A stretch of 64,000 nucleotides of DNA, taken from positions 1-64,000 of the forward strand of contig JAPZUC010000012.1 in the NCBI GenBank assembly GCA_027533455.1, in the 5' to 3' direction. The notes beneath the pieces were generated by a model. The model was not told the DNA's origin. It searched no databases and saw nothing but the letters and a program-made list of their open reading frames with translations. How positions within the stretch are numbered: position 1 is the stretch's first letter; every line of letters begins with the position of its first letter. The DNA is from Porphyrobacter sp. Its GTDB lineage: Bacteria; Pseudomonadota; Alphaproteobacteria; Sphingomonadales; Sphingomonadaceae. Shown here piece after piece: positions 41,911-51,180 of the stretch. The translations under genes were made by a program, and so were the position numbers.

Positions 41911-42960
41911 ATGAACCGCGCTCTCGCTCTGTTTCTTGCCGTAATCGCGCTGCTGCTGCCCGGCACGCCGGCGCTCGCGCAGGCCGCTTCAGGCTCGCGG
42001 GTGGTCTCGACCGTCAGCTGGGTCGAGGAATGGGACCCGGCCAGCCAGCAATGGGTGCGCGTCGAGGAGTTGCCAGCCAGCATCGCGGCCAGCCCCCAAG
42101 CCGCCAGCATCACGACGTCGGTCAGCCGTTCCGGGCAGACCGTCATCACCGAAACCATCATCGAACCCCAGCCGGTGCGCTTTATCGGGACCGTGGCGCG
42201 GATGAAGGCGCAGTCTGCCGGAATCGCCGCCTTCGGCCCGTTCCGCGTGATCGACCCGCGCCGCGCAGCCTTGGTCGGAGCGACCGACGCGGCCTCTCCG
42301 CAAGCTTTCGCAGCTATGATCGCGAGTTTCCCGGGGCTCGAGGTCATCGAGTTCGTCGACGCTCCCGGAACCACCCATGACCTGGCCAACCTGCGGCTCG
42401 GTCGCGCAATCCGCGCAGCCGGCCTTGCCACCCACGTTCCGGCGGGCGGATCGGCGCGCTCGGGTGCGGTTGAACTGTTCCTCGCGGGTACCCGCCGCAC
42501 GGCCGATCTGGGCGCGCTATTCGCGGTGCATTCGTGGCGCGACCAGCGCGGGCGTGAACCAGCCGACTTTGCACCCGATGCGCCGGAAAACCGCCTCTAT
42601 CTCGACTACTACGCCGAAATGGGGATGGACGAGGATCAGGCCCGCGCGTTCTATGCCATGACCAATTCGGTGCCACACGAGGGTGCGCGGTGGCTGGAGG
42701 GTGCGGAAATGGCACGCTGGATCGAACCGGCCTCACGCGTGATCGACACGGATGCCCGGGTTGCGCTGCGGCTGGCGCTGGCGCGGTCGGGCGCCGCGCT
42801 GGCAGCCGCCCTGCGAACGCCGTGGAACCTGCCGCGTCTCACCCTTCCTGCCCACGCCTTTGCGTTCGCTCCTGCGCCGCGTCTGGCATATGCCGCGCCT
42901 CGCGCCGGTGCGGGCCTGCTTGACGGCGGCATGCTTGACTCGCGGACGGCTTTCCCATAA
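41911..42960 (+). CDS. Secreted ClpP/crotonase-fold-like protein (COG3904-like)
   Basis: Signal peptide; LRLGRAIRAAGLATHVPAGGSARSGAVELFLAGTRRTADLGALFAVHSW resembles the S-x-x-A-x-x-x-F-L-G...H pattern. Confidence 0.6.
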   Translation: MNRALALFLAVIALLLPGTPALAQAASGSRVVSTVSWVEEWDPASQQWVRVEELPASIAASPQAASITTSVSRSGQTVITETIIEPQPVRFIGTVARMKAQSAGIAAFGPFRVIDPRRAALVGATDAASPQAFAAMIASFPGLEVIEFVDAPGTTHDLANLRLGRAIRAAGLATHVPAGGSARSGAVELFLAGTRRTADLGALFAVHSWRDQRGREPADFAPDAPENRLYLDYYAEMGMDEDQARAFYAMTNSVPHEGARWLEGAEMARWIEPASRVIDTDARVALRLALARSGAALAAALRTPWNLPRLTLPAHAFAFAPAPRLAYAAPRAGAGLLDGGMLDSRTAFP

Positions 42961-43049
42961 CGGCCCCGGTCTGTTTTGCGGCTCGCTTTATGGCGGCCCC
43001 GGCCCCCGTCTCCCATTGAGCGTGTGCCGGTCAGTTTTTCGAGGATGAT

Positions 43050-43184
43050 ATGAAGCGTACCTTCCAGCCCAGCAATCTCGTGCGCGCCCGTCGTCACGGT
43101 TTCTTCGCGCGCAAGGCCACCCCGGGCGGCCAGAAGGTGCTTCGCGCCCGCCGCGCCCGCGGCCGCAAGAAGCTCTGCGCGTAA
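43050..43184 (+). CDS. rpmH: 50S ribosomal protein L34
   Basis: [44 protein letters not shown] (44 aa), followed by rnpA. Confidence 0.97.
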   Translation: MKRTFQPSNLVRARRHGFFARKATPGGQKVLRARRARGRKKLCA

Positions 43185-43191
43185 TCTTTTG

Positions 43192-43292
43192 CGCACCCGC
43201 CTGCGCGGGTGCGATGTCCTCGCTCACGGGGTCTGAAGGCCCCGTCGCTGCGGGCGGGCAGTCGCCCTTGCGGGCTCCCCTCGGGAGCCCGC
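43192..43292 (-). repeat. Copy 2 of the four-hairpin structured element, minus orientation, between rpmH and rnpA
   Basis: On minus: A GCGGGCTCCC-GAG-GGGAGCCCGC; AA; B GGGC-GACT-GCCC; GCCCGCAGCGA; C ACGGGGCC-TTCA-GACCCCGT; GAGCGAGGA; CAT; D CGCACCCGC-GCAG-GCGGGTGCG. Confidence 0.85.
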
Positions 43293-43299
43293 TTGTCGT

Positions 43300-43686
43300 A
43301 TGGTGACCCCAGTGATTTCCGTCCTTACCAAGCGCGCCGATTTCCTCGCGGCTAACAGCGGCATCCGCAATGCGCATGCCGGATTTGTGTTGCTGACCCG
43401 CCCGAATGGCGGGCAGGGCATCCGCTTCGGGATCACCGTCACCAAGAAGATCGGCAATGCCGTGGTGCGCAACCGCATGAAACGGCGCTTCCGCGAGCTG
43501 CTGCGCGCCGCGCTGCCGACGCAGGGCCTTCCCGATCACGATCATGTGCTGATTGGCCGGGCGGGCGGCGTGGAGCGCGATTTCCATCTGATGGCTGAAG
43601 AACTCGCCAAGGCGCTGGATCGTGCGCGTGAAGGGCGGGGTGATCCGGCAGGCGGGCGCCGTCCGCGCAAGGGACCGCGCCGATGA
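43300..43686 (+). CDS. rnpA: Ribonuclease P protein component
   Basis: LTKRADFLAANSG; GFVLLTRP; FGITVTKKIGNAVVRNRMKRRFREL. Confidence 0.95.
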   Translation: MVTPVISVLTKRADFLAANSGIRNAHAGFVLLTRPNGGQGIRFGITVTKKIGNAVVRNRMKRRFRELLRAALPTQGLPDHDHVLIGRAGGVERDFHLMAEELAKALDRAREGRGDPAGGRRPRKGPRR

Positions 43687-43892
43687 AGCAGCTTCTTATT
43701 CTTATCGCTCGTGGCTGGCAGCTGGGCCCGTCGCGCATTTTGCCGACCTCGTGCCGCTACTCTCCCTCCTGCAGCCAGTACGCAATCGAGGCGATCGGCA
43801 AGTATGGCGCGCTTAAGGGTGGATGGATGGCGTTCAAGCGGCTAATGCGCTGCCACCCGTGGGGCGGGCACGGTCACGATCCCGTTCCCTGA
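43683..43892 (+). CDS. yidD: Membrane protein insertion efficiency factor YidD
   Basis: LIARGWQLGPSRILPTSCRYSPSCSQYAIEAIGKYGALKG. Confidence 0.96.
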   Translation: MKQLLILIARGWQLGPSRILPTSCRYSPSCSQYAIEAIGKYGALKGGWMAFKRLMRCHPWGGHGHDPVP

Positions 43893-43975
43893 CGGCCAAA
43901 ATCCTGAAGGGGCTGGAAACGCAACCGCCTTAACCCCATAATACACCCACTGTCGCATTCACGCGGGGCTTACAC

Positions 43976-45739
43976 TTGGACAATCGCAATCTTCTGCTCG
44001 CCGTCGTGCTTTCGGCCCTGCTGATTCTGGGCTGGGAAGCGGGCCTTCAGTATTTTTATCCCGAGGCCGCGATGACCGCGCAGGCCCCCGCTGCGAGCAA
44101 GCAGGCGGCGACCAAGCCGGGCGCTGCTGCGGCACCTGCTGCGGCGGGCGCGGGTAACCTGGGCAATGATGCTGCGACCCGCAAGGTCGATCTGAAGACG
44201 GCGCTGGCGGGCGGCAACCGCGTGGCGATCGACACCCCGCGTATCAGCGGCTCGATCAACCTCGTCGGCGCACGGATCGACGATATCGAGCTGAAGGATT
44301 ACCGCGAGACGGTGAAGAAGGATTCGGGCCCCGTCCGTCTCTTCGCGCCTGAAGGCACGACCGGCCAGTACTTCGCCGAGTTCGGCTTCGTTAGCGGTGG
44401 TCAGCGCCAGCCTTCGAACCTGGTGTGGCAGGCGGACGCCATCAAGCTCACCCCGACCACGCCGGTCACCCTGACCCGCACCGACGCGAACGGCGTGACC
44501 TACGCGATCCGCTTTGCGGTCGACGCCAATTACATGATCACGGCCACCCAGACCGTCACCAACGGCGGCGCTGGGGCGGCGGTCGTCCAGCCCTTCGCCC
44601 TGATCAAGCGCACCAGCACCAATGCGACGATCGACCAGTATGTCTCCCACTCCGGCCCGGTCGGCGTGTTCGGTGACATGCTGTGGGACCCCCATTCCTA
44701 TGACGAGCTGGCCGAACTTGGCGGCGAGAGCCCAGCGGGCTCGCCCGACTGGCTTGGCTTCACCGATCAGTACTGGCTCTCCGCGCTGGTGCCCGGTGAC
44801 GGCAAGGGCAACGTCAAGGTCGACGATGCCGGCTTCCGTTCGCTAGGTGGAAAGTTGTTCCGCACCGATCTTCTCTACGGCGCGGTGACCGTGCCCGCTG
44901 GCGGCAGCGTCACGCAGGACACGCGCCTCTATGCCGGTGCCAAGGACAGCCAGATCCTTGATACCTACGAGGACGGCGGGATCAGCAATTTCGGCCTCGC
45001 AATCAGCTGGGGCTGGTTCTGGTTCTTCGAAAAGCCGATCCTTTGGCTGCTGCGCACCCTCAATGGCCTTGCCGGCAATTTCGGCGTGGCGATCATCCTG
45101 CTCACCGTAGTGATCCGTGGGCTGATGTTCCCGATCGCGCAAAAGGGCTTTGCCTCGATGGCCGCAATGAAGGCCGTACAGCCGAAGATGAAGGAGATCC
45201 AGGAGCGCTTCAAGGATGACAAGCAGCGCCAGCAGCAGGAGATTATGAACCTCTACAAGGAGGAGAAGGTCAATCCGCTGTCGGGCTGTCTACCGATGGT
45301 GATCCAGATCCCGGTGTTCTTCGCGCTTTACAAGGTGCTGGTGCTGGCGATCGAGATGCGGCACGAGCCGTTCATGCTGTGGATCAAGGACCTTTCGGCT
45401 CCCGATCCGGCCCATATTCTCAATCTGTTCGGCCTGCTCGACTTCACCGTGCCTGCCGGCTTCCTAGCCATCGGCCCGCTCGCGGTGCTGCTGGGCATCA
45501 CCATGTGGCTGACCTTCCGCCTCAACCCCTCGGCGATGGACCCCGTGCAGCAGCAGATGTTCGCGATCATGCCGTGGATCCTGATGTTCGTGATGGCGCC
45601 GTTTGCGGCGGGCTTGCTGCTTTACTGGGTGACCTCGAACCTGCTTACTGTGGCGCAGCAGAGCTATCTCTACTCGAAGCACCCGCAGCTCAAGGCGGCC
45701 AATGCGGCGGCGGAGAAGCAGAAGGCGGCGAAAGGGTAG
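43976..45739 (+). CDS. yidC: Membrane protein insertase YidC
   Basis: DNRNLLLAVVLSALLILGWEAG; MFPIAQKGFASMAAMKAVQPKMKEIQERFKDDKQRQQQEIMNLYKEEKVNPLSGCLPMVIQIPVFFALYKVL; TTG start. Confidence 0.98.
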   Translation: MDNRNLLLAVVLSALLILGWEAGLQYFYPEAAMTAQAPAASKQAATKPGAAAAPAAAGAGNLGNDAATRKVDLKTALAGGNRVAIDTPRISGSINLVGARIDDIELKDYRETVKKDSGPVRLFAPEGTTGQYFAEFGFVSGGQRQPSNLVWQADAIKLTPTTPVTLTRTDANGVTYAIRFAVDANYMITATQTVTNGGAGAAVVQPFALIKRTSTNATIDQYVSHSGPVGVFGDMLWDPHSYDELAELGGESPAGSPDWLGFTDQYWLSALVPGDGKGNVKVDDAGFRSLGGKLFRTDLLYGAVTVPAGGSVTQDTRLYAGAKDSQILDTYEDGGISNFGLAISWGWFWFFEKPILWLLRTLNGLAGNFGVAIILLTVVIRGLMFPIAQKGFASMAAMKAVQPKMKEIQERFKDDKQRQQQEIMNLYKEEKVNPLSGCLPMVIQIPVFFALYKVLVLAIEMRHEPFMLWIKDLSAPDPAHILNLFGLLDFTVPAGFLAIGPLAVLLGITMWLTFRLNPSAMDPVQQQMFAIMPWILMFVMAPFAAGLLLYWVTSNLLTVAQQSYLYSKHPQLKAANAAAEKQKAAKG

Positions 45740-45745
45740 CTGCGC

Positions 45746-46426
45746 GTGACCAACCCTGACGATTTCGCGGCCCGCGAGGAAGCGGCATCACGGCTCTTTT
45801 CCGGGCCGGTCGAGTTCCTGCGTTCCGCGCCGCAGCTCCAGTTCCTGCCCGATCCGGTGGTTCCGGAGATCGCGTTTTGCGGGCGCTCGAACGTGGGCAA
45901 GTCCTCGCTGCTCAATGCGCTGACGGGGCGCAAGGCGATTGCCCGCGCCTCGGTAACGCCGGGTCGCACGCAGGAGCTCAATTTCTTCGACGTCGGCCGC
46001 CCCGAAGAGGAAGGCGCGCTGCCCCTGTTCCGGCTGGTGGACATGCCCGGTTACGGCTTTGCCAAGGCGCCGGTGAAGGTGGTCGAGAAGTGGAAGGCGC
46101 TGGTCAATTCCTACCTGCGCGGCCGCCAGGTGCTGGTGCGCACGCTGGTGCTGGTCGATAGCCGTCACGGGGTGAAAGACGTCGACCGCGTGATGATGAA
46201 GATGCTCGACGAGGCGGCGGTCGGCTACCGTGTGGTGCTGACCAAGACCGACAAGATCAAGGCCAGCGAACTGGACAAGGTCGCCGAAGCGACAGCTGCG
46301 GAGATCCGCAAGCACGTGGCCGCCTATCCCGAACTGCACCTCACCAGCAGCGAGAAGGGCATGGGCATCGCAGCCCTGCGCGCGGCGGTCGTCTCGGACG
46401 CGCTGGGTGAGGGTTGGACGGGGTAA
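45746..46426 (+). CDS. engB: Ribosome biogenesis GTP-binding protein YihA/EngB
   Basis: IAFCGRSNVGKSSLLNALTGRKAIARASVTPGRTQELNFF; VLTKTDKI; GTG start. Confidence 0.96.
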   Translation: MTNPDDFAAREEAASRLFSGPVEFLRSAPQLQFLPDPVVPEIAFCGRSNVGKSSLLNALTGRKAIARASVTPGRTQELNFFDVGRPEEEGALPLFRLVDMPGYGFAKAPVKVVEKWKALVNSYLRGRQVLVRTLVLVDSRHGVKDVDRVMMKMLDEAAVGYRVVLTKTDKIKASELDKVAEATAAEIRKHVAAYPELHLTSSEKGMGIAALRAAVVSDALGEGWTG

Positions 46427-46451
46427 ACCTCGCCCCGGCGGCCTCTTGCCC

Positions 46452-48017
46452 TCAGCTTCCGAACCTGCCGATCAGCAACGTGTCGAGACCAGGCTGCCCG
46501 AAATGCGCAGATTGGCTGTAGTTGTATTTGCACAGCGCCCCACGCGGTGCGCAGATTGCGGTCATGATCGCCTTGATACGCTCGTCGTTGTTGCCGCCAA
46601 AGCTTGATGCAAGGCTGCTCAATATGCCTGCGCTGCCATCGGTCCCGACCCAGCTGACCATGCTCACGTTCAGCCCGCTCACCAGAATCTTGCACCGCGG
46701 CCCGGAGGCATTGGCCTAGGCGCAATGCTGGAGGGCATAACGTTCCGCTTCTTCTAGGCTGGGCATGCCCCGGCTGATCCAGGCCTTGCCACCGTGCGAG
46801 ACAGATCCGCCGGGCGCGGCGGCCGCGCCGAAGGTTCTGCTATGCCAGTCGAGCCGCGCGACCTGAGGGTAGGGCAGCCCGGCCATGCGTAATGCAATGA
46901 TGTCGCACCGAACGATCTGCCCGCTGCTTGTGTCGCACGCCCGATGCGCGTCAGCGATCGCGCTCGCCTTGTCCGGGCCCCTGCCCAGAAACAGCTCGCC
47001 CCGGTCGTTTGCGGCGGTGGCTGCAAAGCCGTTCACATTGGCGCCGAGGGATCGGCATCCGGTGCCGAAAACCCGCGTGCACAAGGCCAAGGCGCCCTGC
47101 TCCGCGCTGGCGGCGATTGCATGTCCGCTACTCACGAATGGCGGGCCGGTAAGGCGCGGATGGACGGCGAAGCCATCATAGCGGCCCCCGCGCAGCCGCG
47201 TTTCGCGCTTGTCCCGATCGGGCCCGCATCGCGGCACCGGAGTCCCCGATGCGCCATCGCTGCCGATGATCTTCATCTTGGCATCAGTCGGGCCCGAGGG
47301 ACAGGGGGCGATGCCGTGCAGGTCCTTTTCGAGCGGCTGGCGGTGGAGGCCGTTGCGAACCAGAGCGAGAAGCGAATCGTAGCACTTTCCGGCCGGAGTC
47401 GAAGCATCGCATGGCTGCAACGGACCGCTCTCCATCATGAAAGAGCGGCGCTGCTCCACCAACTCCTTGAGCTGCGTCGCGGATTGTACAGTCAGACCAT
47501 AGGGGGCATCCATCGACAGGCGGAGATAGGCCTTGTCGAGGATCACCACCTTGTCGGGCGAACATTCACTTCGCTCGCGAGGAAGAACTTCGCGCTGGCA
47601 TTGTTCGAGCACTTCGGTCCGTGCGGCATCCGGGTTGGAATGGTTAATCGCCAAGGCGTACCCGGAAATATAACCGGTATTGTCGCTGTTTTTCCAGACC
47701 GGAAATTTCATGAATGCGCCGTAGCGCGGTTGCCAACCCTTTGGCGGTGGCGGCTCCCTGTACATCGGAGGCCGGGGCTGGGCGTCCGGAGTGGCCGGTC
47801 CGTCGTTTACACAAAGGGGAATGTCAGCGATGCCGTTGCCCTGTGGGATCGCTCCGACCATCCGTTCCCCGGGTGCTCCGCTACAGGGGGCCTGCGCCTG
47901 CGCCGGAGCGCTGAGTCCGAAAAGGCTTCCTGCAAATGCCAGAACGAGCAGGATCGCCCGGCTCGGCGAAGTGCGTCTGGCTGAGAAGTGGCTTCGATCG
48001 CGTTGATTGGCTGTCAT
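46452..48017 (-). pseudogene. DUF4189-like secreted protein interrupted by an in-frame TAG
   Basis: ORF 46716-48017 ends ...YALQHCA-TAG and the same frame continues ANASGPRCKILVSGLNVSMVSWVGTDGSAGI...GRFGS to a stop at 46452. Confidence 0.7.
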
Positions 48018-48209
48018 CTTTCGCCTTTCCGTCGTGGATGCATGTCGAGCCGAAGCCTAACATCTCCCCGCGGATGGCAGACCAATCGGGATGTACCGGT
48101 CCACCGGCTCGATATGGCGCTTCCTGCCTGGCGCAGGCCGTCAATCCGGACGCGCCAGGCGAGGGGTGGATGGGCTTGACCTGCGCCCGCCGCTTCCACC
48201 CCGCCACAG

Positions 48210-48962
48210 TCACATTGCCGGCTTGGCGATCATCCACACGGCCATTGCGATCATCATCAGGTTCTCGGTGAGCGAGACGAAGCCGAGCGGCACGTTGCTG
48301 TCGCCGCCGACACAGGCGCATTTGAGCTCGCGCTGGTTGATGTAGACCGCCTTGAACACGCTCGCCGCGCCGATGGTGCCGATAAATAGCGCGACCGGCA
48401 CCGACAGCCAGTGCAGCGCGCCTGCCACCATCAACACACCCGCAAGCCCCTCAGCGAAGGGATAGATCCGCCCGTATGGCACCCAGCGCATGGCCAGCAG
48501 GTCGTAGTTTAGGAACATGGTTGCAAACTTCTCGACATTCTGGAGCTTCAGCAGCGCCAGCGCACACATCGAAAAGGCGACGAACCACTCCGCCGCACGG
48601 ATGGTGAGCGCGGTGCCGTCCACGGCATAGCCTGCAGCGATCGCCATCAGTGCAGTCATCGCGAAGAGCGCGATCACGGGGCGATAGGTGGTGGCAGAAG
48701 CGTCGGCGACCTTGAGGCCGAAGTAGCGCCGTAGATCGTCGTAGCCGCCGATTCGCACGCCATCGATGAAGGTCTGAGGCGTGGTGGCCACGCCGTGTTC
48801 GGCCTTGAAGCGATCAACCTCCTCCCGCGTGACGAGATGATGATCCTCGACCACGTAGCCGAGCGAGCGCAGCAGGTGGCGGGCCTTGAGGCCGTAGGGG
48901 CAAGTGTGGGTAGGCATCACCATACGGTGGAGGACGGCGGTGCGGGGTATGTCATTCATCAC
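48210..48962 (-). CDS. Glutaredoxin-like domain fused to MauE/DoxX-like membrane domain
   Basis: MVMPTHTCPYGLKARHLLRSLGYVVEDHHL; TTPQTFIDGVRIGGYDDLRR; 4-TM region with ELKCACVGG. Confidence 0.82.
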   Translation of the reverse strand: MMNDIPRTAVLHRMVMPTHTCPYGLKARHLLRSLGYVVEDHHLVTREEVDRFKAEHGVATTPQTFIDGVRIGGYDDLRRYFGLKVADASATTYRPVIALFAMTALMAIAAGYAVDGTALTIRAAEWFVAFSMCALALLKLQNVEKFATMFLNYDLLAMRWVPYGRIYPFAEGLAGVLMVAGALHWLSVPVALFIGTIGAASVFKAVYINQRELKCACVGGDSNVPLGFVSLTENLMMIAMAVWMIAKPAM

Positions 48963-48995
48963 GATTGTTCCCTTGAAAGTTATCGAATGACCCGT

Positions 48996-49026
48996 ATATA
49001 AGTCCTGTACTGTAGTACGGTTTCAA
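48996..49026 (-). promoter_or_regulatory. MerR-family promoter/operator
   Basis: Minus strand TTGAAA-(CCGTACTACAGTACAGGAC, 19 nt)-TTATAT, with the dyad CCGTACTACAGTACAGG inside the long spacer. Confidence 0.8.
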
Positions 49027-49035
49027 GAGGCAAAA

Positions 49036-49458
49036 ATGAAAATCGGCGATTTGGCAAAGGCAGGCGGTGTTTCGGTCGAGACGATCCGCTTCTACCAGCG
49101 GCGCGGACTGCTGCCCGAGCCGCCGCGCGGGGCCGGGGCGCGGCGCTATTCACAGGCTGATCTGGAGCGGCTGCGCTCGATTCGCGCGGCGCAGACGGCG
49201 GGTTTCACGCTCGAGGAGATCGCCACGCTGCTCGGCCTCGACCATGACGACCGCACCGCGGCACGCTCGCTCGCCGAGGCGCGGATCGCAGCGATCGACG
49301 AGAAGATCGCGACGCTCAAGACCATGCGCACGGCGCTCAAGGACCTCGTGAAGGACTGCGCCCACGGCGGCGAGGGGCCGTGCCCGATCCTCGGTGCCTT
49401 CAGCATCCCGCCCAAAACCAGCCCTGTTAGCAACCACACCCGCGCCCGGCGCGTATAG
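49036..49458 (+). CDS. MerR family metal-responsive regulator (CueR-like Cys spacing)
   Basis: MKIGDLAKAGGVSVETIRFYQRRGLLPEP; C-terminal DCAHGGEGPCPI (Cys-X7-Cys). Confidence 0.93.
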   Translation: MKIGDLAKAGGVSVETIRFYQRRGLLPEPPRGAGARRYSQADLERLRSIRAAQTAGFTLEEIATLLGLDHDDRTAARSLAEARIAAIDEKIATLKTMRTALKDLVKDCAHGGEGPCPILGAFSIPPKTSPVSNHTRARRV

Positions 49459-49464
49459 GACAGC

Positions 49465-51180
49465 ATGACCATTTCCCGACTTTCCCGCCGCAGCTTTGTC
49501 CGCGCCGCTGGCGCCGCAGCAGGCCTTTCTGCCTTGCCCGCCTGGGCGCAGGGCCATTCGCTTCACGCCATGAAGGGTGGCGCGCCGATCCGTGTCGGCT
49601 TCGATCAGGTGTCGGGCGCGGTGATCGACCTTGCCGTCGGTCACGGCCCGCGCGTGGTCCAGGGACGCAAGGGCCACGGGATTGCGGTCAACGGCTCGGT
49701 GCCGGGGCCGCTCATCAGGTTGAAGGAGGGCCAGAACGTCCGCCTCAACGTCACCAACCAGCTGGACGAGGACACGTCGATCCACTGGCACGGGCTGCTG
49801 CTTCCGTTCCACATGGACGGGGTGCCGGGCATCAGCTTTCCGGGCATCTATCCGGGGCAGACGTTCAGCTACGAATTCCCGATCCGGCAATCGGGCACCT
49901 ACTGGTATCACAGCCACTCGGGCCTTCAGGAGCAACAGGGGCATTACGGCCCGCTGATCATCGACCCGGCGGGCGCCGAGCCGGTCGAATATGACCGCGA
50001 GTTCATCCTGCTGCTGAGCGAGTTCACCCCGCACCATCCCCATTTCATCATGGACCGGCTGCGCAAGGGCGAGGGCTATTTCAACTACCAACAGACCAGC
50101 TGGGCCGATGAATATCCTCTCACCGCCGCCGATCGCCGGATGTGGGCGGAGATGCGGATGCCCGCCACCGATATCGCCGACGTGACGGGATCGACCTACA
50201 CCTACCTCGCCAACGGGCGCGGGCCGAAGGAGGGGCTGGAATACATCTTCGCTCCCGGTGAGCGGGTACGGCTGCGCATCATCAACGGCGCGGCGCAGAC
50301 CTTTTTCAACCTGCGGATCCCGGGTCTCGCCATGACGGTGATCGCGGCTGACGGGCAGAAGGTGAAGCCAGTCGAGGTCGACGAGTTCCAGATCGGCACT
50401 GCGGAAACCTACGACGTGATCGTCGAGCCGACCGCCGAGGCCTATACCATCATCGCCGAGAGCATGGACCGTTCCGGCATGGCGCTTGCCACACTGGCGA
50501 GCCGCCCGGGTGCCCGTGCGCCGATCCCGCCGCCGCGCAAACCCCCGCTGCTCGACATGGGCGACATGGGGATGAACCATGGCGACCACGAAAGTGGCGG
50601 ACACAGCATGGAGGGCATGAAGATGCGCGACACCCTGCTGTTGCCTCCCGATGTGAAGGTCGGCCCCGGGATCGACATGGTCTCGATGGCCCCGGTCGAC
50701 AAGCTGGGCGATCCCGGCCTCGGCCTGCGCGATGTGGAGCACCTCGTGCTCAATTACCGGATGCTCTCGGCGCTGGAGCCCAACCGCGATACCCGCGAGC
50801 CATCACGTCTGCTGGAGCTGCACCTCACTGGCAACATGGAGCGCTACATGTGGTCCTTCGACGGCGAGATGTATTCGGCCGTCAGCGACAAGCCGATCCG
50901 GTTCGCCTGGAACGAGCGGGTGCGTGTGAAGCTCATCAACAACACCATGATGGCGCATCCGATCCACCTGCACGGGATGTTCTTCGAGCTGGTAAATGGC
51001 GAGGAGCCCGCCCACCAGCCGCGCAAGAACATCGTGATCGTGCAGCCCGGCGCGAGCGCGCAGTTCGACCTCACCGCCAACGAGCCGGGCGACTGGGCGT
51101 TTCACTGCCACCTGCTCTACCACATGCACGGCGGGATGATGCAGACCGTGACGGTGATGGGGCCGGAGGGCGGGGCATGA
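49465..51180 (+). CDS. copA: Copper resistance multicopper oxidase CopA family
   Basis: Tat motif RRSFVRA; HWHGLLLPFHMDGVPG; WYHSHSGLQEQQGHYGPLI; HPIHLHGMFFEL; WAFHCHLLYHMHGGMMQTV; Met/His-rich insert. Confidence 0.97.
   Translation: MTISRLSRRSFVRAAGAAAGLSALPAWAQGHSLHAMKGGAPIRVGFDQVSGAVIDLAVGHGPRVVQGRKGHGIAVNGSVPGPLIRLKEGQNVRLNVTNQLDEDTSIHWHGLLLPFHMDGVPGISFPGIYPGQTFSYEFPIRQSGTYWYHSHSGLQEQQGHYGPLIIDPAGAEPVEYDREFILLLSEFTPHHPHFIMDRLRKGEGYFNYQQTSWADEYPLTAADRRMWAEMRMPATDIADVTGSTYTYLANGRGPKEGLEYIFAPGERVRLRIINGAAQTFFNLRIPGLAMTVIAADGQKVKPVEVDEFQIGTAETYDVIVEPTAEAYTIIAESMDRSGMALATLASRPGARAPIPPPRKPPLLDMGDMGMNHGDHESGGHSMEGMKMRDTLLLPPDVKVGPGIDMVSMAPVDKLGDPGLGLRDVEHLVLNYRMLSALEPNRDTREPSRLLELHLTGNMERYMWSFDGEMYSAVSDKPIRFAWNERVRVKLINNTMMAHPIHLHGMFFELVNGEEPAHQPRKNIVIVQPGASAQFDLTANEPGDWAFHCHLLYHMHGGMMQTVTVMGPEGGA

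Noticed and set aside
42988-43587. 199-aa minus-strand ORF running through the rpmH-rnpA gap
   Set aside because: It overlaps rnpA and the structured element; its apparent peptide is a translation of the repeat, not a supported protein.
49150-50742. 530-aa minus-strand ORF opposite merR/copA
   Set aside because: Shadow ORF; copA is unambiguous on the plus strand.
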